From contig CAYLRO010000031.1 of NCBI GenBank assembly GCA_964386635.1, forward strand, positions 1-29,707: a stretch of 29,707 nucleotides of DNA. Reading direction: 5' to 3'. The stretch comes from Sabulitectum sp964386635 (GTDB taxonomy: Bacteria > Fermentibacterota > Fermentibacteria > Fermentibacterales > JCC-6). The position numbers were made by a program, and so were the translations under genes. The notes beneath the pieces are model-generated. The model was not told where the DNA came from. It made no database searches and saw only the letters and a list, made by a program, of their open reading frames with translations. The stretch's first letter is position 1, and every line of letters starts with the position of its first letter. Below, one piece after another: positions 15,908 to 24,024 of this stretch.

Positions 15908-16568
15908 CATTCCGGTCTATACTCTGAATTACAGTTCAAGAGCAAGAAGAATCAGGCTCAGTGTACAGCCGGAAAAGGTGATTGTAACAGCTCCTGAAAA
16001 CACCGCTAAAGATCTCATCAACATGTTCGTAAGAAGCAGATCCGACTGGATAAGGGAGAAGCTGAACCTCTTCAGGTCAGTCACAGCACCGTCTTCAGAG
16101 GTTATACCGGTGAACGGATCTGATATCTGGCTTCTTGGAGAGAAACTGAAGCTGCTGGTGTTTTCCCCTGGGGGAAAACCCGTTGTTGAAAATGGGAAAG
16201 TACTGGCGGGAGAGAAGTATTTCACCAGGGTCCGGCTTCAGAAGTGGCTTGATTCCCAGCTGTTGAAGACTGCTCTTCCCATGATGGAAAAATACAGTGG
16301 AGTGCTGGGAGTTGCTCCCAGGAGGGTCAGGCTGGGCAATGCAGTAACCAGGTGGGGAAGCTGCAGCTCTAAAGGTGTGATAATGATAAACAGGAAGCTG
16401 GTTCATGCTCCTGCTTTTGTCATTGATTACATTGTTGCCCATGAGATGGTTCATCTTGTACACAGAAACCATTCACAACGGTTCCACCGGGAGCTTAACC
16501 GGCTGGTGGTGGATGTGGAGTCCGCCAGGAAATGGTTAAGATACCAGGGAGCTTATCTTCTGCAGTAA
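15885..16568 (+). CDS. YgjP-type (WrbA-fold M48-like, DUF45) zinc metallopeptidase-like protein
   Basis: The 227-residue protein belongs to the YgjP/DUF45 group, cytoplasmic proteins with a minigluzincin-like zinc site; the biological substrate is not settled. Visible marks: N-terminal YSSRARRIRLSVQPEKVIVTAP (the SxRRKxxxLxVxpdGxVxVraP pattern), TRWGSCSSKGVIMINRKLVHAP at 155-176, and the zinc motif HEMVHLVHRNHSQRFH with His186, Glu187, His190 and His196. The frame is open back to 15633 but homology begins just after ATG 15885, which overlaps the end of the sulfotransferase gene; the ribosome binding site is weak, consistent with coupling. The label WrbA should not be read as an assignment; only the DUF45/YgjP match is claimed. 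A terminator follows at once. Confidence 0.88.
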   Translation: MIIQAGSDIPVYTLNYSSRARRIRLSVQPEKVIVTAPENTAKDLINMFVRSRSDWIREKLNLFRSVTAPSSEVIPVNGSDIWLLGEKLKLLVFSPGGKPVVENGKVLAGEKYFTRVRLQKWLDSQLLKTALPMMEKYSGVLGVAPRRVRLGNAVTRWGSCSSKGVIMINRKLVHAPAFVIDYIVAHEMVHLVHRNHSQRFHRELNRLVVDVESARKWLRYQGAYLLQ

Positions 16569-16569
16569 A

Positions 16570-16594
16570 GGGAGCAGCATCGCTGCTCCCTTTT
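16570..16594. terminator. Bidirectional terminator between convergent genes
   Basis: Perfect 9-bp stem GGGAGCAGC / GCTGCTCCC (16570-16578 / 16582-16590) with ATC loop; TTTTCT follows on the plus strand and CCCTTTA on the minus strand. It lies between the YgjP-like gene (+) and the M28 peptidase gene (-), so it can serve both, better on the plus strand. Confidence 0.88.
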
Positions 16595-16615
16595 CTGCAC
16601 GGCAGAAAATTACAG

Positions 16616-18148
16616 TCAGTTCAGCAGCATCATCCTTGTGGTGGAGTAACTGCCGGAGGTTTCAACTCTTATGATGTACATCCCTGATGGAAGGGATGCT
16701 GTTTGAACTGCAAGCTGATTTATTCCCCTTGAAAGCTCACGGCTCTCACCGGACAACTGCCTGCCAGCGGTATCGAATACCTGGATGGACACTGTTCCGG
16801 ATGAGGGCATGTTCACATTCAACGAAGCAGTTGATGAAACCGGATTCTCGCCAAGTGAGACTGAAAGGCTGCTTAGATGAACTGCCTCATGAGTTTCCTC
16901 AATACCGGTTACATCAGGAACTGCCAGGTACGCCACTGTAGCTATTGCTGCTTTTGCCATGTTAGTTCCGAAGGGGAAATACATGAGGTAGTTTGCCATA
17001 ACATCTGTTGTCTGGTGGTAGTAGGGGTTGTTCCATACTTCTTTCTCAATACTGAGCATTGCAGGATATCCCGCGTTCCAGAAACTGGAATGGTCACTGG
17101 CAGAGACAGGAGGGCTGGCAACGGACTTCTGGAGAACCGGGACATAGGTATCGCTTATGGCGTCAAACGCCAGTCCAAGACCCTGGGAAGCGGTATTGTA
17201 GTGAAGCTCTGCTATATCATTCGGAGTCGGGCCGTAGAATATCATGTCCAGATTAACAACTCCCAGTATCTGATCTCCTGCAGAGGCAGCAGAATCGGCA
17301 TAATGAGCACTGCCGTAAAGCCCCTGCTCCTCTCCTCCCCAGAGGCAGTAGCGAACGGTGTATTCAAAGTTGTACTGGCTCATGATACGGGCAGCTTCCA
17401 TAACAGCTGCAGAACCGCTGCCATTGTCATCGGCGCCTGGAGCATTGGTTGACGCAACTGGCGAGGTACTGTCCAGATGACCGCAGATGATCCAGTACTG
17501 GTCGGGGTACACAGTTCCGGTCTGGGTTGCTATTACATTCTGACAGTCATATCCCAGCATGGAGAAGTGACGAATATCAGAGTCAAGACCGTATGAGGTG
17601 AATCTGTCATTACTCCAGTCACAGGCGGTATCATAGCCGTCTGTGTTGGAGTATCGGGTAACGTAGTTTTCATAGTTTGTTGTGATGGAAATAAGACTGT
17701 CTTCGCTTACTGCAGCTACAATGTCCGCTACAGTATCATCAAATCCCTCTCTGGCGGGAATTGCTATTGGGTCAACAGGAGCACTGGTTTCTCTGAGCGG
17801 TCTGACATTGAATACATCCGACCGGATGAAGTCGCCGGAAAGAGGACGGTGCAGTTTCAGAATCAGTGACCGTCCATCTCTGTATACAACTTCACCAAGT
17901 TCAGTGGATTGAAGAACTCCGTTTTCATTTCGTACAGTGACCAGAGCGAATTCCTCAAGACCCCTGGCGTCTGCTGAAAGAACTCTTGCTCCTTCAGAGA
18001 GGGTTCCGTAAGCTACAACATGATCCGGGGTTCTGTAGACGACAGATCTGGACAGATCAGTCACGGCAGTGCCGTCCGGGATCAGCTGAAGGGTGCCGGA
18101 ATACGCAGCAGCAGTAAATAGAGCTGCTGCAATAAGCATCAGTTTCAT
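16616..18148 (-). CDS. Secreted M28-family zinc aminopeptidase with T9SS-type C-terminal sorting domain
   Basis: M28 peptidases are co-catalytic di-zinc enzymes releasing N-terminal amino acids. The ligands are all found: His224 and Asp226 in ICGHLDSTSP, Asp240 in PGADDNGSGSAAVMEAARI, Glu273 (base) and Glu274 in WGGEEQGLYGS, Asp301 in NLDM, and His353 in SASDHSSFW. A signal peptide (cut after AYSG region, residue ~17) is followed by a ~120-residue propeptide-like region. Residues ~430-510 form a Por secretion type-A-like domain (ENPVSSTASLNV, VSIQVFDTAGRQL, LPSGMYIIRVETSGSYSTTRMMLLN split over 480-510), which in T9SS bacteria directs export and attachment. ATG has GGAGG 6 bases upstream. It is a single-gene unit, expected to act at or outside the outer membrane on peptides as nutrient. 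Confidence 0.93.
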   Translation of the reverse strand: MKLMLIAAALFTAAAYSGTLQLIPDGTAVTDLSRSVVYRTPDHVVAYGTLSEGARVLSADARGLEEFALVTVRNENGVLQSTELGEVVYRDGRSLILKLHRPLSGDFIRSDVFNVRPLRETSAPVDPIAIPAREGFDDTVADIVAAVSEDSLISITTNYENYVTRYSNTDGYDTACDWSNDRFTSYGLDSDIRHFSMLGYDCQNVIATQTGTVYPDQYWIICGHLDSTSPVASTNAPGADDNGSGSAAVMEAARIMSQYNFEYTVRYCLWGGEEQGLYGSAHYADSAASAGDQILGVVNLDMIFYGPTPNDIAELHYNTASQGLGLAFDAISDTYVPVLQKSVASPPVSASDHSSFWNAGYPAMLSIEKEVWNNPYYHQTTDVMANYLMYFPFGTNMAKAAIATVAYLAVPDVTGIEETHEAVHLSSLSVSLGENPVSSTASLNVNMPSSGTVSIQVFDTAGRQLSGESRELSRGINQLAVQTASLPSGMYIIRVETSGSYSTTRMMLLN

Positions 18149-18181
18149 TCAAACCTCCATGAGTGACAGCGGGTAAGCATA

Positions 18182-18210
18182 ATCATAATACATACAACTA
18201 TGGTACGAAA
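18182..18210 (-). promoter_or_regulatory. Possible promoter of the M28 peptidase gene
   Basis: On the minus strand TTTCGT (18210-18205), 17-base spacer, TATGAT (18187-18182), 33 bases before the ATG. Good -10, poor -35. Confidence 0.27.
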
Positions 18211-18230
18211 TAGTTCTTTGGAAGAAATAC

Positions 18231-19013
18231 TCAGCCGCTGGTTCTTAGAAGTTCGTAAAGAAGAATGGAGGCACTGACCCCTGCATTAAGTGATTCAACA
18301 CAGGGGGCCATTGGGATTGATACGGACCTGTCGATATGTGACAGAGTGGTTTCCGAGAGCCCGTGGGCTTCTGACCCTATCACCAGACAAATCGGACCGG
18401 TTTCTTTCAGCTCGGAAACCATGCTGCCTGAAGCAGAAGCTCCAATGTATCTGTAACTGCTGTAGTTCTTTTTCAAAGTATAGAGAGATTCTACTTCAGC
18501 CACCGGTACTGTGGAATTAAGGCCTGCGGAAGATCTGGTAACCTTTGGATTCCATGGAAATGTGCTGCCCTTGAGAAACACAACACCTGAGCAGTTGAAA
18601 GCAGCTGCAGACCGGATTGCCGTTCCGGCGTTGCCCGGATCGCCTATGCAGTCCAGCACAAGAACGGTTCCTCCTGTGAAAACCTGATCAGCAGAACAGG
18701 ATGGTACAGGGGCAACACCGACAAGTCCCTGGGAATGTTCTGTTGAAGAAACATCTGATAGAACGGTTCTGCTTACAGTAAGAACTGTAACACCGGCTTT
18801 TATGGCCCTCTCTGCCACAGCGGTTGCAGACCCGCCTGCCTCCTCTGATATCACCAGGTATTCAAGTGGATCTTTTCTGTTCAGCATGTCGGAGATGAAC
18901 TTCGGTCCTTCTATCAGATACCGGTTCTTCTTTCTGCACCCTGAAGATGTTTTCAGGGAAGCAGCTGTTTTTATTGCCGGATTGCTTCTGCTGGTGAGAT
19001 GCTCCCGGATCAC
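18231..19013 (-). CDS. TrmH/SpoU-family RNA 2'-O-methyltransferase
   Basis: SPOUT-class enzymes methylate a ribose 2'-OH in tRNA or rRNA with SAM bound in a trefoil knot. All three motifs are seen: motif 1 DPGNAGTAIRSAAAF with the Asn and catalytic Arg, motif 2 LVIGSEAHGL, and motif 3 SIPMAPCVESLNAGVSASILLYEL. The N-terminal part (SRSNPAIKTAASL, RYLIEGPKFI) is the L30e-like substrate-binding domain of the RlmB/TrmH-like subgroup; the exact target nucleotide cannot be told. The GTG start overlaps the upstream stop as GTGA with AAGGA before it, so it is translated as the last gene of the nine-gene operon, although it has no metabolic link with the Na+ pump genes. Confidence 0.9.
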   Translation of the reverse strand: MIREHLTSRSNPAIKTAASLKTSSGCRKKNRYLIEGPKFISDMLNRKDPLEYLVISEEAGGSATAVAERAIKAGVTVLTVSRTVLSDVSSTEHSQGLVGVAPVPSCSADQVFTGGTVLVLDCIGDPGNAGTAIRSAAAFNCSGVVFLKGSTFPWNPKVTRSSAGLNSTVPVAEVESLYTLKKNYSSYRYIGASASGSMVSELKETGPICLVIGSEAHGLSETTLSHIDRSVSIPMAPCVESLNAGVSASILLYELLRTSG

Positions 19014-19993
19014 AGTGATCCTTCAGGAACCCCGGCATCTATAATTTCCCTGATAATAGTTTCAATCGAGGATTTCGGAGCCATTCCGGTAAGCTCCAGA
19101 AGCCTTGATACATCTGGAACCCGCCGCTGCATATCCTCGAAATCCGGAGGGTATGCCTCTTCGTAGGGGATCTTCACAATTTCGGAAGAAGAAGATGATA
19201 TCTCCCGGACCCGTCTGGCCAGTTCGAGAATGGTAATTTCCTCGGTGGAACCGATGTTAACCACTTTCCCTATGGCTTCCTGACAATCCATCAGGGCACA
19301 GGCGCAGTCAATTACCTCTGTAACCAGACTGAAGCATCTGGTTTGCGTTCCATTCCCGAACACAGTAACAGGTTTGCCGGTGAGAGCCTGGGAGATGAAC
19401 CTGGGAAGTACCATCCCGTATCTTCCGGACTGTCCCGGACCAACTGTGTTGAAGAACCTGCAGATAACCACCGGTAAGTTATAGGAATGGCTGTAAGCAA
19501 GCGCGAGGAATTCATCCAGAGCCTTTGAACATGCATAGCTCCACCGGTTTCTGGAGGTTGCACCCAGTACGATATCTCCATCTTCTCTGAAGGGAATATG
19601 CCAGCTTTTTCCATAAACCTCACTGGTTGAAGCGATAAGAACCTTGGTCATGGACTTTTTTGCAGAACCAAGAATGTTTTCGGTTCCTCTTACATTTGTC
19701 TCAATGGTCTCAACCGGCTTCTGTATTACATTCTCAACACCCACTGCAGCAGCAAGATGGAATACTTCGTTACACATGCCCACAGCTTCATCAACTGTTG
19801 AAGGGTGAAGAACAGAGTCCTCAATAAAGAGAAAACCCGGATTATCTGTGAAGGGACGGATGTTTTCCAGTTTGCCTGTTGAAAGGTCATCAAGCACGCA
19901 AACTGTTTTTCCCAGTTCAAGCAGTTTTCTGCACAGGTGGGAGCCGATAAAACCGGCTCCCCCTGTTACCAGATAGTCGTATTTGCGTTCCAC
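19010..19993 (-). CDS. NAD-dependent extended-SDR sugar-nucleotide epimerase/decarboxylase
   Basis: The 327-residue protein is an extended short-chain dehydrogenase acting on nucleotide sugars. The NAD loop VTGGAGFIGSHL (9-20), acidic ribose-binding DDLSTG (35-40), STSEVYG with Ser124, and Tyr153-x3-Lys157 (SYACSKALDE) make the active site complete. RFFNTVGPGQSGRYGMVLPRF and the PDVSRLLELTGMAPK tail fit the UDP-glucose 4-epimerase / UDP-glucuronate decarboxylase / dTDP-glucose dehydratase group; RNRWSYACSKALDE is most like the glucuronate-decarboxylase side, but this is not decisive. GTG start shares a base with the stop of the Na+-pump beta gene (TAGTG). It presumably supplies a sugar nucleotide for envelope glycans. 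Confidence 0.87.
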   Translation of the reverse strand: MERKYDYLVTGGAGFIGSHLCRKLLELGKTVCVLDDLSTGKLENIRPFTDNPGFLFIEDSVLHPSTVDEAVGMCNEVFHLAAAVGVENVIQKPVETIETNVRGTENILGSAKKSMTKVLIASTSEVYGKSWHIPFREDGDIVLGATSRNRWSYACSKALDEFLALAYSHSYNLPVVICRFFNTVGPGQSGRYGMVLPRFISQALTGKPVTVFGNGTQTRCFSLVTEVIDCACALMDCQEAIGKVVNIGSTEEITILELARRVREISSSSSEIVKIPYEEAYPPDFEDMQRRVPDVSRLLELTGMAPKSSIETIIREIIDAGVPEGSL

Positions 19994-21204
19994 TAGTGAG
20001 GAACCACGCTGAGGAGAACTCCTGCAGCTATGGCGCTTCCTATAACTCCCGCCACATTCGGGGCCATGGCGTGCATGAGCAGGTGATTGCTCTTGTCGTA
20101 TTTTCTTCCTTCAACCTCAACAACTCTTGCAGCATCAGGTACTGCACTGACACCTGCAGCTCCCACAAGAGGATTGAGTTTGTTATCCCCCTTGAGGAAA
20201 AGGTTCATGAACTTGGCAAACAGCAGCCCGCCTGCAGTGGCTATGGCGAAACTCAGTGCTCCAAGTACGAAAATCTTTATTGAGTCCATTGTGAGGAAGT
20301 ATCTGGCCTGGGTGCTTGTTCCTACGCTGAATCCCAGCAGAATAACAACTATGTTGTTAAGCGATCCCTGTGCACTGTCTGCCAGTCTTCGAGTAACACC
20401 GCTTTCTTTAAGAAGATTCCCGAAGAAAAGCATTCCAAGAAGAGTAATAGCCCCGGGAGCAATAAAGGCAGTGATCAGGAAAGCGATGATAGGGAAGAGT
20501 ATCTTCTCTGTCTGAGAAACTTTCCTGGTTGGCTTCATTCTTCTCTTGCGTTCTTCATCTGTTGTGAGAAGTCTCATAATGGGCGGCTGAATAACCGGCA
20601 CCAGCCCCATGTAGGAGTAAGCCGCAATGGCTATGGCTCCAAGAAGGTGAGGCGCCATCTGACTGGCGACAAAAATCGCAGTTGGGCCGTCAGCACCACC
20701 TATGATACCGATTGCCGCTGCCTCCTGGATATTGAATCCCAGGTATATGGAACCGAGTAGAGTAATGAAAATGCCTATCTGTGCTGCGGCTCCCAGAAGA
20801 AGAAGCTTGGGATTTGAAAGCAGAGCGCTGAAGTCTGTCATGGCTCCGATACCCAGGAAGATCAGCGGAGGAAAAAGACCGCTTGATACACCGAAATAGA
20901 AGAGTTTAAAAACAGACTGCTGTCCCCCGAGAACATCCAGATATCCAATGGGAATAAGATCCGGATTGTAAGGCATGTTACCGGCGATAATGCCGAAACC
21001 GATAGGGATAAGAAGGAGAGGTTCGTAGTCTTTCTTTATGGCAAGGTAAATCATTACTATTCCCATAATAAGCATGATCACATTACCAAGCTCAATCTGA
21101 CCGAATCCCGAGTCTGCAAGGTAACTTGAGATGCTGATGTCGCTTAACTCAAGAGTTCCAGGCAGTGCGGTAAGGGCAGAGAGCAGGCGGGATGCGAAGG
21201 GCAT
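19993..21204 (-). CDS. mmdB: Na+-translocating methylmalonyl-CoA decarboxylase beta subunit
   Basis: This is the integral membrane chain that decarboxylates carboxybiotin and exports Na+. The 403-residue sequence has about ten hydrophobic segments, the family GIGAMTDFSALLSNP, GIIGGADGPTAIFVAS (the Asp in GGADGPT binds Na+), LNNIVVILLGFSVGTSTQA and the C-terminal GVSAVPDAARVVEVEGRKYD and HAMAPNVAGVIGSAIAAG. It belongs to the OadB/MmdB/GcdB family; methylmalonyl-CoA specificity is inferred from the neighbouring epimerase, mutase subunit and MeaB genes. N-terminal residues 1-35 precede the first conserved helix. ATG preceded by AGGGGGAACAGGA; 12 bases after the biotin carrier gene. Confidence 0.93.
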   Translation of the reverse strand: MPFASRLLSALTALPGTLELSDISISSYLADSGFGQIELGNVIMLIMGIVMIYLAIKKDYEPLLLIPIGFGIIAGNMPYNPDLIPIGYLDVLGGQQSVFKLFYFGVSSGLFPPLIFLGIGAMTDFSALLSNPKLLLLGAAAQIGIFITLLGSIYLGFNIQEAAAIGIIGGADGPTAIFVASQMAPHLLGAIAIAAYSYMGLVPVIQPPIMRLLTTDEERKRRMKPTRKVSQTEKILFPIIAFLITAFIAPGAITLLGMLFFGNLLKESGVTRRLADSAQGSLNNIVVILLGFSVGTSTQARYFLTMDSIKIFVLGALSFAIATAGGLLFAKFMNLFLKGDNKLNPLVGAAGVSAVPDAARVVEVEGRKYDKSNHLLMHAMAPNVAGVIGSAIAAGVLLSVVPH

Positions 21205-21216
21205 TTCCTGTTCCCC

Positions 21217-21654
21217 CTAACCTATTTTCATAATCAGAGCGTTTTCAAGAATTGTGTCGCCCTCTTTTACTGCTATTCTGGACACTTTGCCGGAGACTGG
21301 AGATTCTATTTCATTCTCCATCTTCATGGCTTCCATGACTGCCACTGTCTGACCTTCAGAAACATCTTCTCCAACAGCTACAAGCACTTTGAGAATTGCG
21401 CCTGGCAACGGTGCAATGATCTCACCAATGCCTGAAGTGCTTCCGGGAGCCGAGGTTCTATCCGGGGCAGAAGAGGCATCAGGAACTGCTTTTCCTCTGC
21501 TCAGTTTTGGGGTTTTTGTAGATTTTCCGCCGGGAGTTTCAATGCCCACTGTGTAAGAGCGTTCTCCCAGTTTAACCTCCACGGTGTCGTCCTCTATCCG
21601 GCCAATGTTCACCGCATAGGTCTTGTCGTTTACAGTTATCCTGTACTCGGGCAT
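21217..21654 (-). CDS. mmdC: Biotin carboxyl carrier subunit of the decarboxylase
   Basis: The mobile biotin arm shuttles CO2 from the carboxyltransferase to the membrane beta subunit. The 145-residue protein has an N-terminal beta-rich segment (YRITVNDKTYAVNIG, TVEVKLGERSYTVGI), a Ser/Pro/Ala-rich swinging linker at ~42-75, and a biotinyl-lipoyl domain with the biotin site EAMKMENE, Lys111, flanked by IIAPLPGAILKVLV and the ESPVSGKVSRIAVKEGD repeat-like half. ATG overlaps the stop of the OadG-like gene (TAATG) with GGAGC upstream. A biotin ligase gene is not in the window. Confidence 0.94.
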   Translation of the reverse strand: MPEYRITVNDKTYAVNIGRIEDDTVEVKLGERSYTVGIETPGGKSTKTPKLSRGKAVPDASSAPDRTSAPGSTSGIGEIIAPLPGAILKVLVAVGEDVSEGQTVAVMEAMKMENEIESPVSGKVSRIAVKEGDTILENALIMKIG

Positions 21655-22049
21655 TACCTGCTCCTCTTCCTTTGTAAGAAGTGGGACCTGTCGGAAAGAA
21701 GCCTGGCTCTTCCAGCCAGTCTCCAGGGCGTGTACGGTTTTTCGTACATCTCCCAGGTCAACTTCATGTCTTCCATTCTATTAAGCTTACTCAGGTGAGC
21801 GTGGACCGCTGCAGTGATTGCCACAACCTCTTCCCTGGAAAGTTCATCGCCGCTTTTCTGTCCGGGTTTTACCGTTGCCGGTTTTTTTCTGCCTTCAGCA
21901 ATTCTCCTGATAAGAGGGAGGCTGAAAGAAAGTATAACCAGTCCGGAAAACACAGTGATCATTCCTACGAATGAAATTCTCAATCCTATGCCGGTGAGAT
22001 CCGATTCAGGCACAGATTGAATGATCTGCAGTAAAACAGCTGCTGTCAT
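21654..22049 (-). CDS. mmdD: OadG-like small membrane (delta) subunit of the decarboxylase
   Basis: A single transmembrane helix lies at ~18-45 (TGIGLRISFVGMITVFSGLVILSFSL is split across this span), typical of OadG/MmdD, which anchors the carboxyltransferase to the membrane beta subunit. It is followed by a charged linker (RRIAEGRKKPATVKPG) and a segment SREEVVAITAAVHAHLSKL, which is the family's EIAAIAAAVAAHL motif. A basic C-terminal tail (WRLAGRARLLSDR) completes 131 residues. The ATG overlaps the alpha-subunit stop as ATGA. Confidence 0.88.
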   Translation of the reverse strand: MTAAVLLQIIQSVPESDLTGIGLRISFVGMITVFSGLVILSFSLPLIRRIAEGRKKPATVKPGQKSGDELSREEVVAITAAVHAHLSKLNRMEDMKLTWEMYEKPYTPWRLAGRARLLSDRSHFLQRKRSR

Positions 22050-23596
22050 AATGGTATGTTCCCATGCTTTTTGGCAGGAATTTCCTGCCGTTTGGACTGA
22101 AGCATTTCAAGGCTCTTGATTATACGGAACCTTGTGTTTGAAGGAAGAATAACATCGTCAATGTACCCTCTGCCTGCAGCGTTGTACGGGTTGGCGAATT
22201 TCTTCTTGTATTCCTTCACAAGCTCGGTCTTCTTTGCCGCAGGATCATCGGCCTCTGCCAGCTCTTTGCGGAAGATGATGTTCACGGCACCATCAGGTCC
22301 CATTACAGCGATTTCCGCAGTGGGCCAGGCAAAGTTCATATCTGATCTCAGGTGTTTTGACGACATCACATCGTAGGCACCGCCGTATGATTTTCTTGTT
22401 ATTACTGCAATTTTGGGCACAGTCGCTTCTGCATAGGCATAAATAAGTTTTGCCCCGTTTCGGATGATGCCGCCGTACTCCTGTTTTGTTCCAGGCATGA
22501 ATCCCGGCACATCAACCAGTGTGAGAAGCGGTATGTTGAAAGAATCACAGAAGCGAATGAACCGTGCAGCCTTCACCGATGCGTCAATATCAAGCACTCC
22601 AGCAAGATAGGCAGGCTGGTTGGCAATAACACCAACCGATCTTCCGTTCATTCTTCCGAACCCGATAATGATGTTCTGAGCGTACATTCTCTGAACTTCA
22701 AGGAATTCACCGTGGTCAAGAAGGGCTGTGATTACCTTGCGCATGTCATAGGGTTTGTTGGGATTATCAGGGATATACTCGTCCAGCCATGCCTCAATCC
22801 TGTCAACAGGATCTGTGCACGGGATTGCTATGGGATCTTCCATGTTGTTCTGAGGAATGTAGCTTACCAGCTTCCTGATAAGTTTGATCGCTTCATCTTC
22901 ACTCTTGCAGACCAGATGAGCAACACCGCTTCTGCCCCCGTGGATCTGAGCTCCCCCCAGGGTCTCCTTGGTGACGTCTTCGCCTGTTACGGCTTTTACC
23001 ACATCAGGGCCTGTAACGAACATGTAGCTGGTTTTTTCAACCATTACAGTGAAGTCTGTTATTGCCGGGCTGTACACAGCACCTCCGGCACAGGGCCCGA
23101 GAATTGCGGATATCTGAGGAACAACTCCTGAGAAAAGGACATTCTTCAAGAAGATGTCTCCGTATCCTGCAAGACTCTCTATGCCTTCCTGAATACGGGC
23201 TCCACCGGAGTCATTCAGCCCGATGAGAGGAGCACCGTTCAATGCAGCCATGTCCATTACCTTCAGTATCTTTTCCGCGAAAGTTTCTGAAAGGGAACCG
23301 CCGAAAACGGTGAAGTCCTGGCTGAAGACATATATCAGGCGGCCGTCGATTGTACCGTAGCCTGTGATAACACCGTCGCCCAGGTACTGCTGGTCATCCA
23401 GACCGAAGTTGGTGCATCTGTGAGTTTTCAACATGTCGAATTCTTCAAAGCTGCCTTCATCAAGCAGGAGTTCAACTCTCTCACGAGCGGTGAGTTTACC
23501 CCTTGCGTGCTGCTTTTCTATTCTTTTCTCGCCTCCGCCAAGAAGCGCCTTTTCCCTGAGCTTCCTGAGTTTGTCGGCATTCTGCTGTGCGCCCAT
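22046..23596 (-). CDS. mmdA: Methylmalonyl-CoA decarboxylase / propionyl-CoA carboxylase carboxyltransferase (alpha) subunit
   Basis: The 516-residue cytoplasmic crotonase-fold carboxyltransferase transfers the carboxyl group of (S)-methylmalonyl-CoA to biotin. Family marks: ERVELLLDEGSFEEFD, DFTVFGGSLSE, GLNDSGGARIQEGIESLAGYG with the acyl-CoA oxyanion loop, ILGPCAGGAVYSPAITDF with the second oxyanion loop, VTGEDVTKETLGGA, LVDVPGFMPGTKQEYGGIIRNGAK, and KSYGGAYDVMSSK with AWPTAEIAVMGPDGA. The same fold is used by PccB; decarboxylase rather than carboxylase function follows from the Na+-pump subunits immediately downstream and the absence of a biotin carboxylase gene here. Start ATG has a weak GGGAA. 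The C-terminal WPTAEIAVMGPDGAVNI stretch is complete. Confidence 0.94.
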   Translation of the reverse strand: MGAQQNADKLRKLREKALLGGGEKRIEKQHARGKLTARERVELLLDEGSFEEFDMLKTHRCTNFGLDDQQYLGDGVITGYGTIDGRLIYVFSQDFTVFGGSLSETFAEKILKVMDMAALNGAPLIGLNDSGGARIQEGIESLAGYGDIFLKNVLFSGVVPQISAILGPCAGGAVYSPAITDFTVMVEKTSYMFVTGPDVVKAVTGEDVTKETLGGAQIHGGRSGVAHLVCKSEDEAIKLIRKLVSYIPQNNMEDPIAIPCTDPVDRIEAWLDEYIPDNPNKPYDMRKVITALLDHGEFLEVQRMYAQNIIIGFGRMNGRSVGVIANQPAYLAGVLDIDASVKAARFIRFCDSFNIPLLTLVDVPGFMPGTKQEYGGIIRNGAKLIYAYAEATVPKIAVITRKSYGGAYDVMSSKHLRSDMNFAWPTAEIAVMGPDGAVNIIFRKELAEADDPAAKKTELVKEYKKKFANPYNAAGRGYIDDVILPSNTRFRIIKSLEMLQSKRQEIPAKKHGNIPL

Positions 23597-23618
23597 CTTT
23601 TCCCATTCCCTTCAGGGA

Positions 23619-24020
23619 TTAGTGTTGACAGAGTTCGGTGAGCACTCGTCCACTGGCCTTCGGGTGAACAAAGGCGATTTTCGTACCCCCTGCTCCCGGT
23701 CTAGGCTTTTTGTCTATCATTTTTACTTCTTTTTCGATCAATTCGGTAACGGCGCCGGCAGCATCGTGAACGCTGTAAGCTATGTGATGCACGCCCTGCC
23801 CCTTCTTCTCAAGAAATAACGCAATAGGGCTGTCAGGTGAAGTGGGTTCCAGAAGCTCGATCCTGCTCTCGCCAATACGGAACATGGCTACCCTGACCTT
23901 CTGAGAAGGAACTTCCTCTATACCTGCTATTTCAAGACCAAGGACATCGCGGTAGAACACCGAAGCTTCTTCAAGATTTTCCACTGCAATGCCGATATGG
24001 TCTATTTTGCTCACATCCAT
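23619..24020 (-). CDS. mce: Methylmalonyl-CoA epimerase
   Basis: A vicinal-oxygen-chelate metalloenzyme that interconverts (R)- and (S)-methylmalonyl-CoA, linking the mutase to the decarboxylase. The 133-residue product has IDHIGIAVENLEEASVFYRDVLGL with the first metal His, IELLEPTSPDSPIALFLEKKGQGVHHIAYSV (split over residues ~58-90) with the second His, and the terminal KASGRVLTELCQ with the metal Glu. The open frame extends to 24071, but those codons overlap the meaB gene, so ATG 24020, 4 bases after the meaB stop, is chosen. Length is standard for the family. Confidence 0.94.
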   Translation of the reverse strand: MDVSKIDHIGIAVENLEEASVFYRDVLGLEIAGIEEVPSQKVRVAMFRIGESRIELLEPTSPDSPIALFLEKKGQGVHHIAYSVHDAAGAVTELIEKEVKMIDKKPRPGAGGTKIAFVHPKASGRVLTELCQH

Positions 24021-24024
24021 TATC

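Noticed and set aside
22712..23131. 139-codon open frame on the plus strand
   Set aside because: Antisense to the conserved carboxyltransferase gene; Cys- and Tyr-rich composition typical of a shadow frame.
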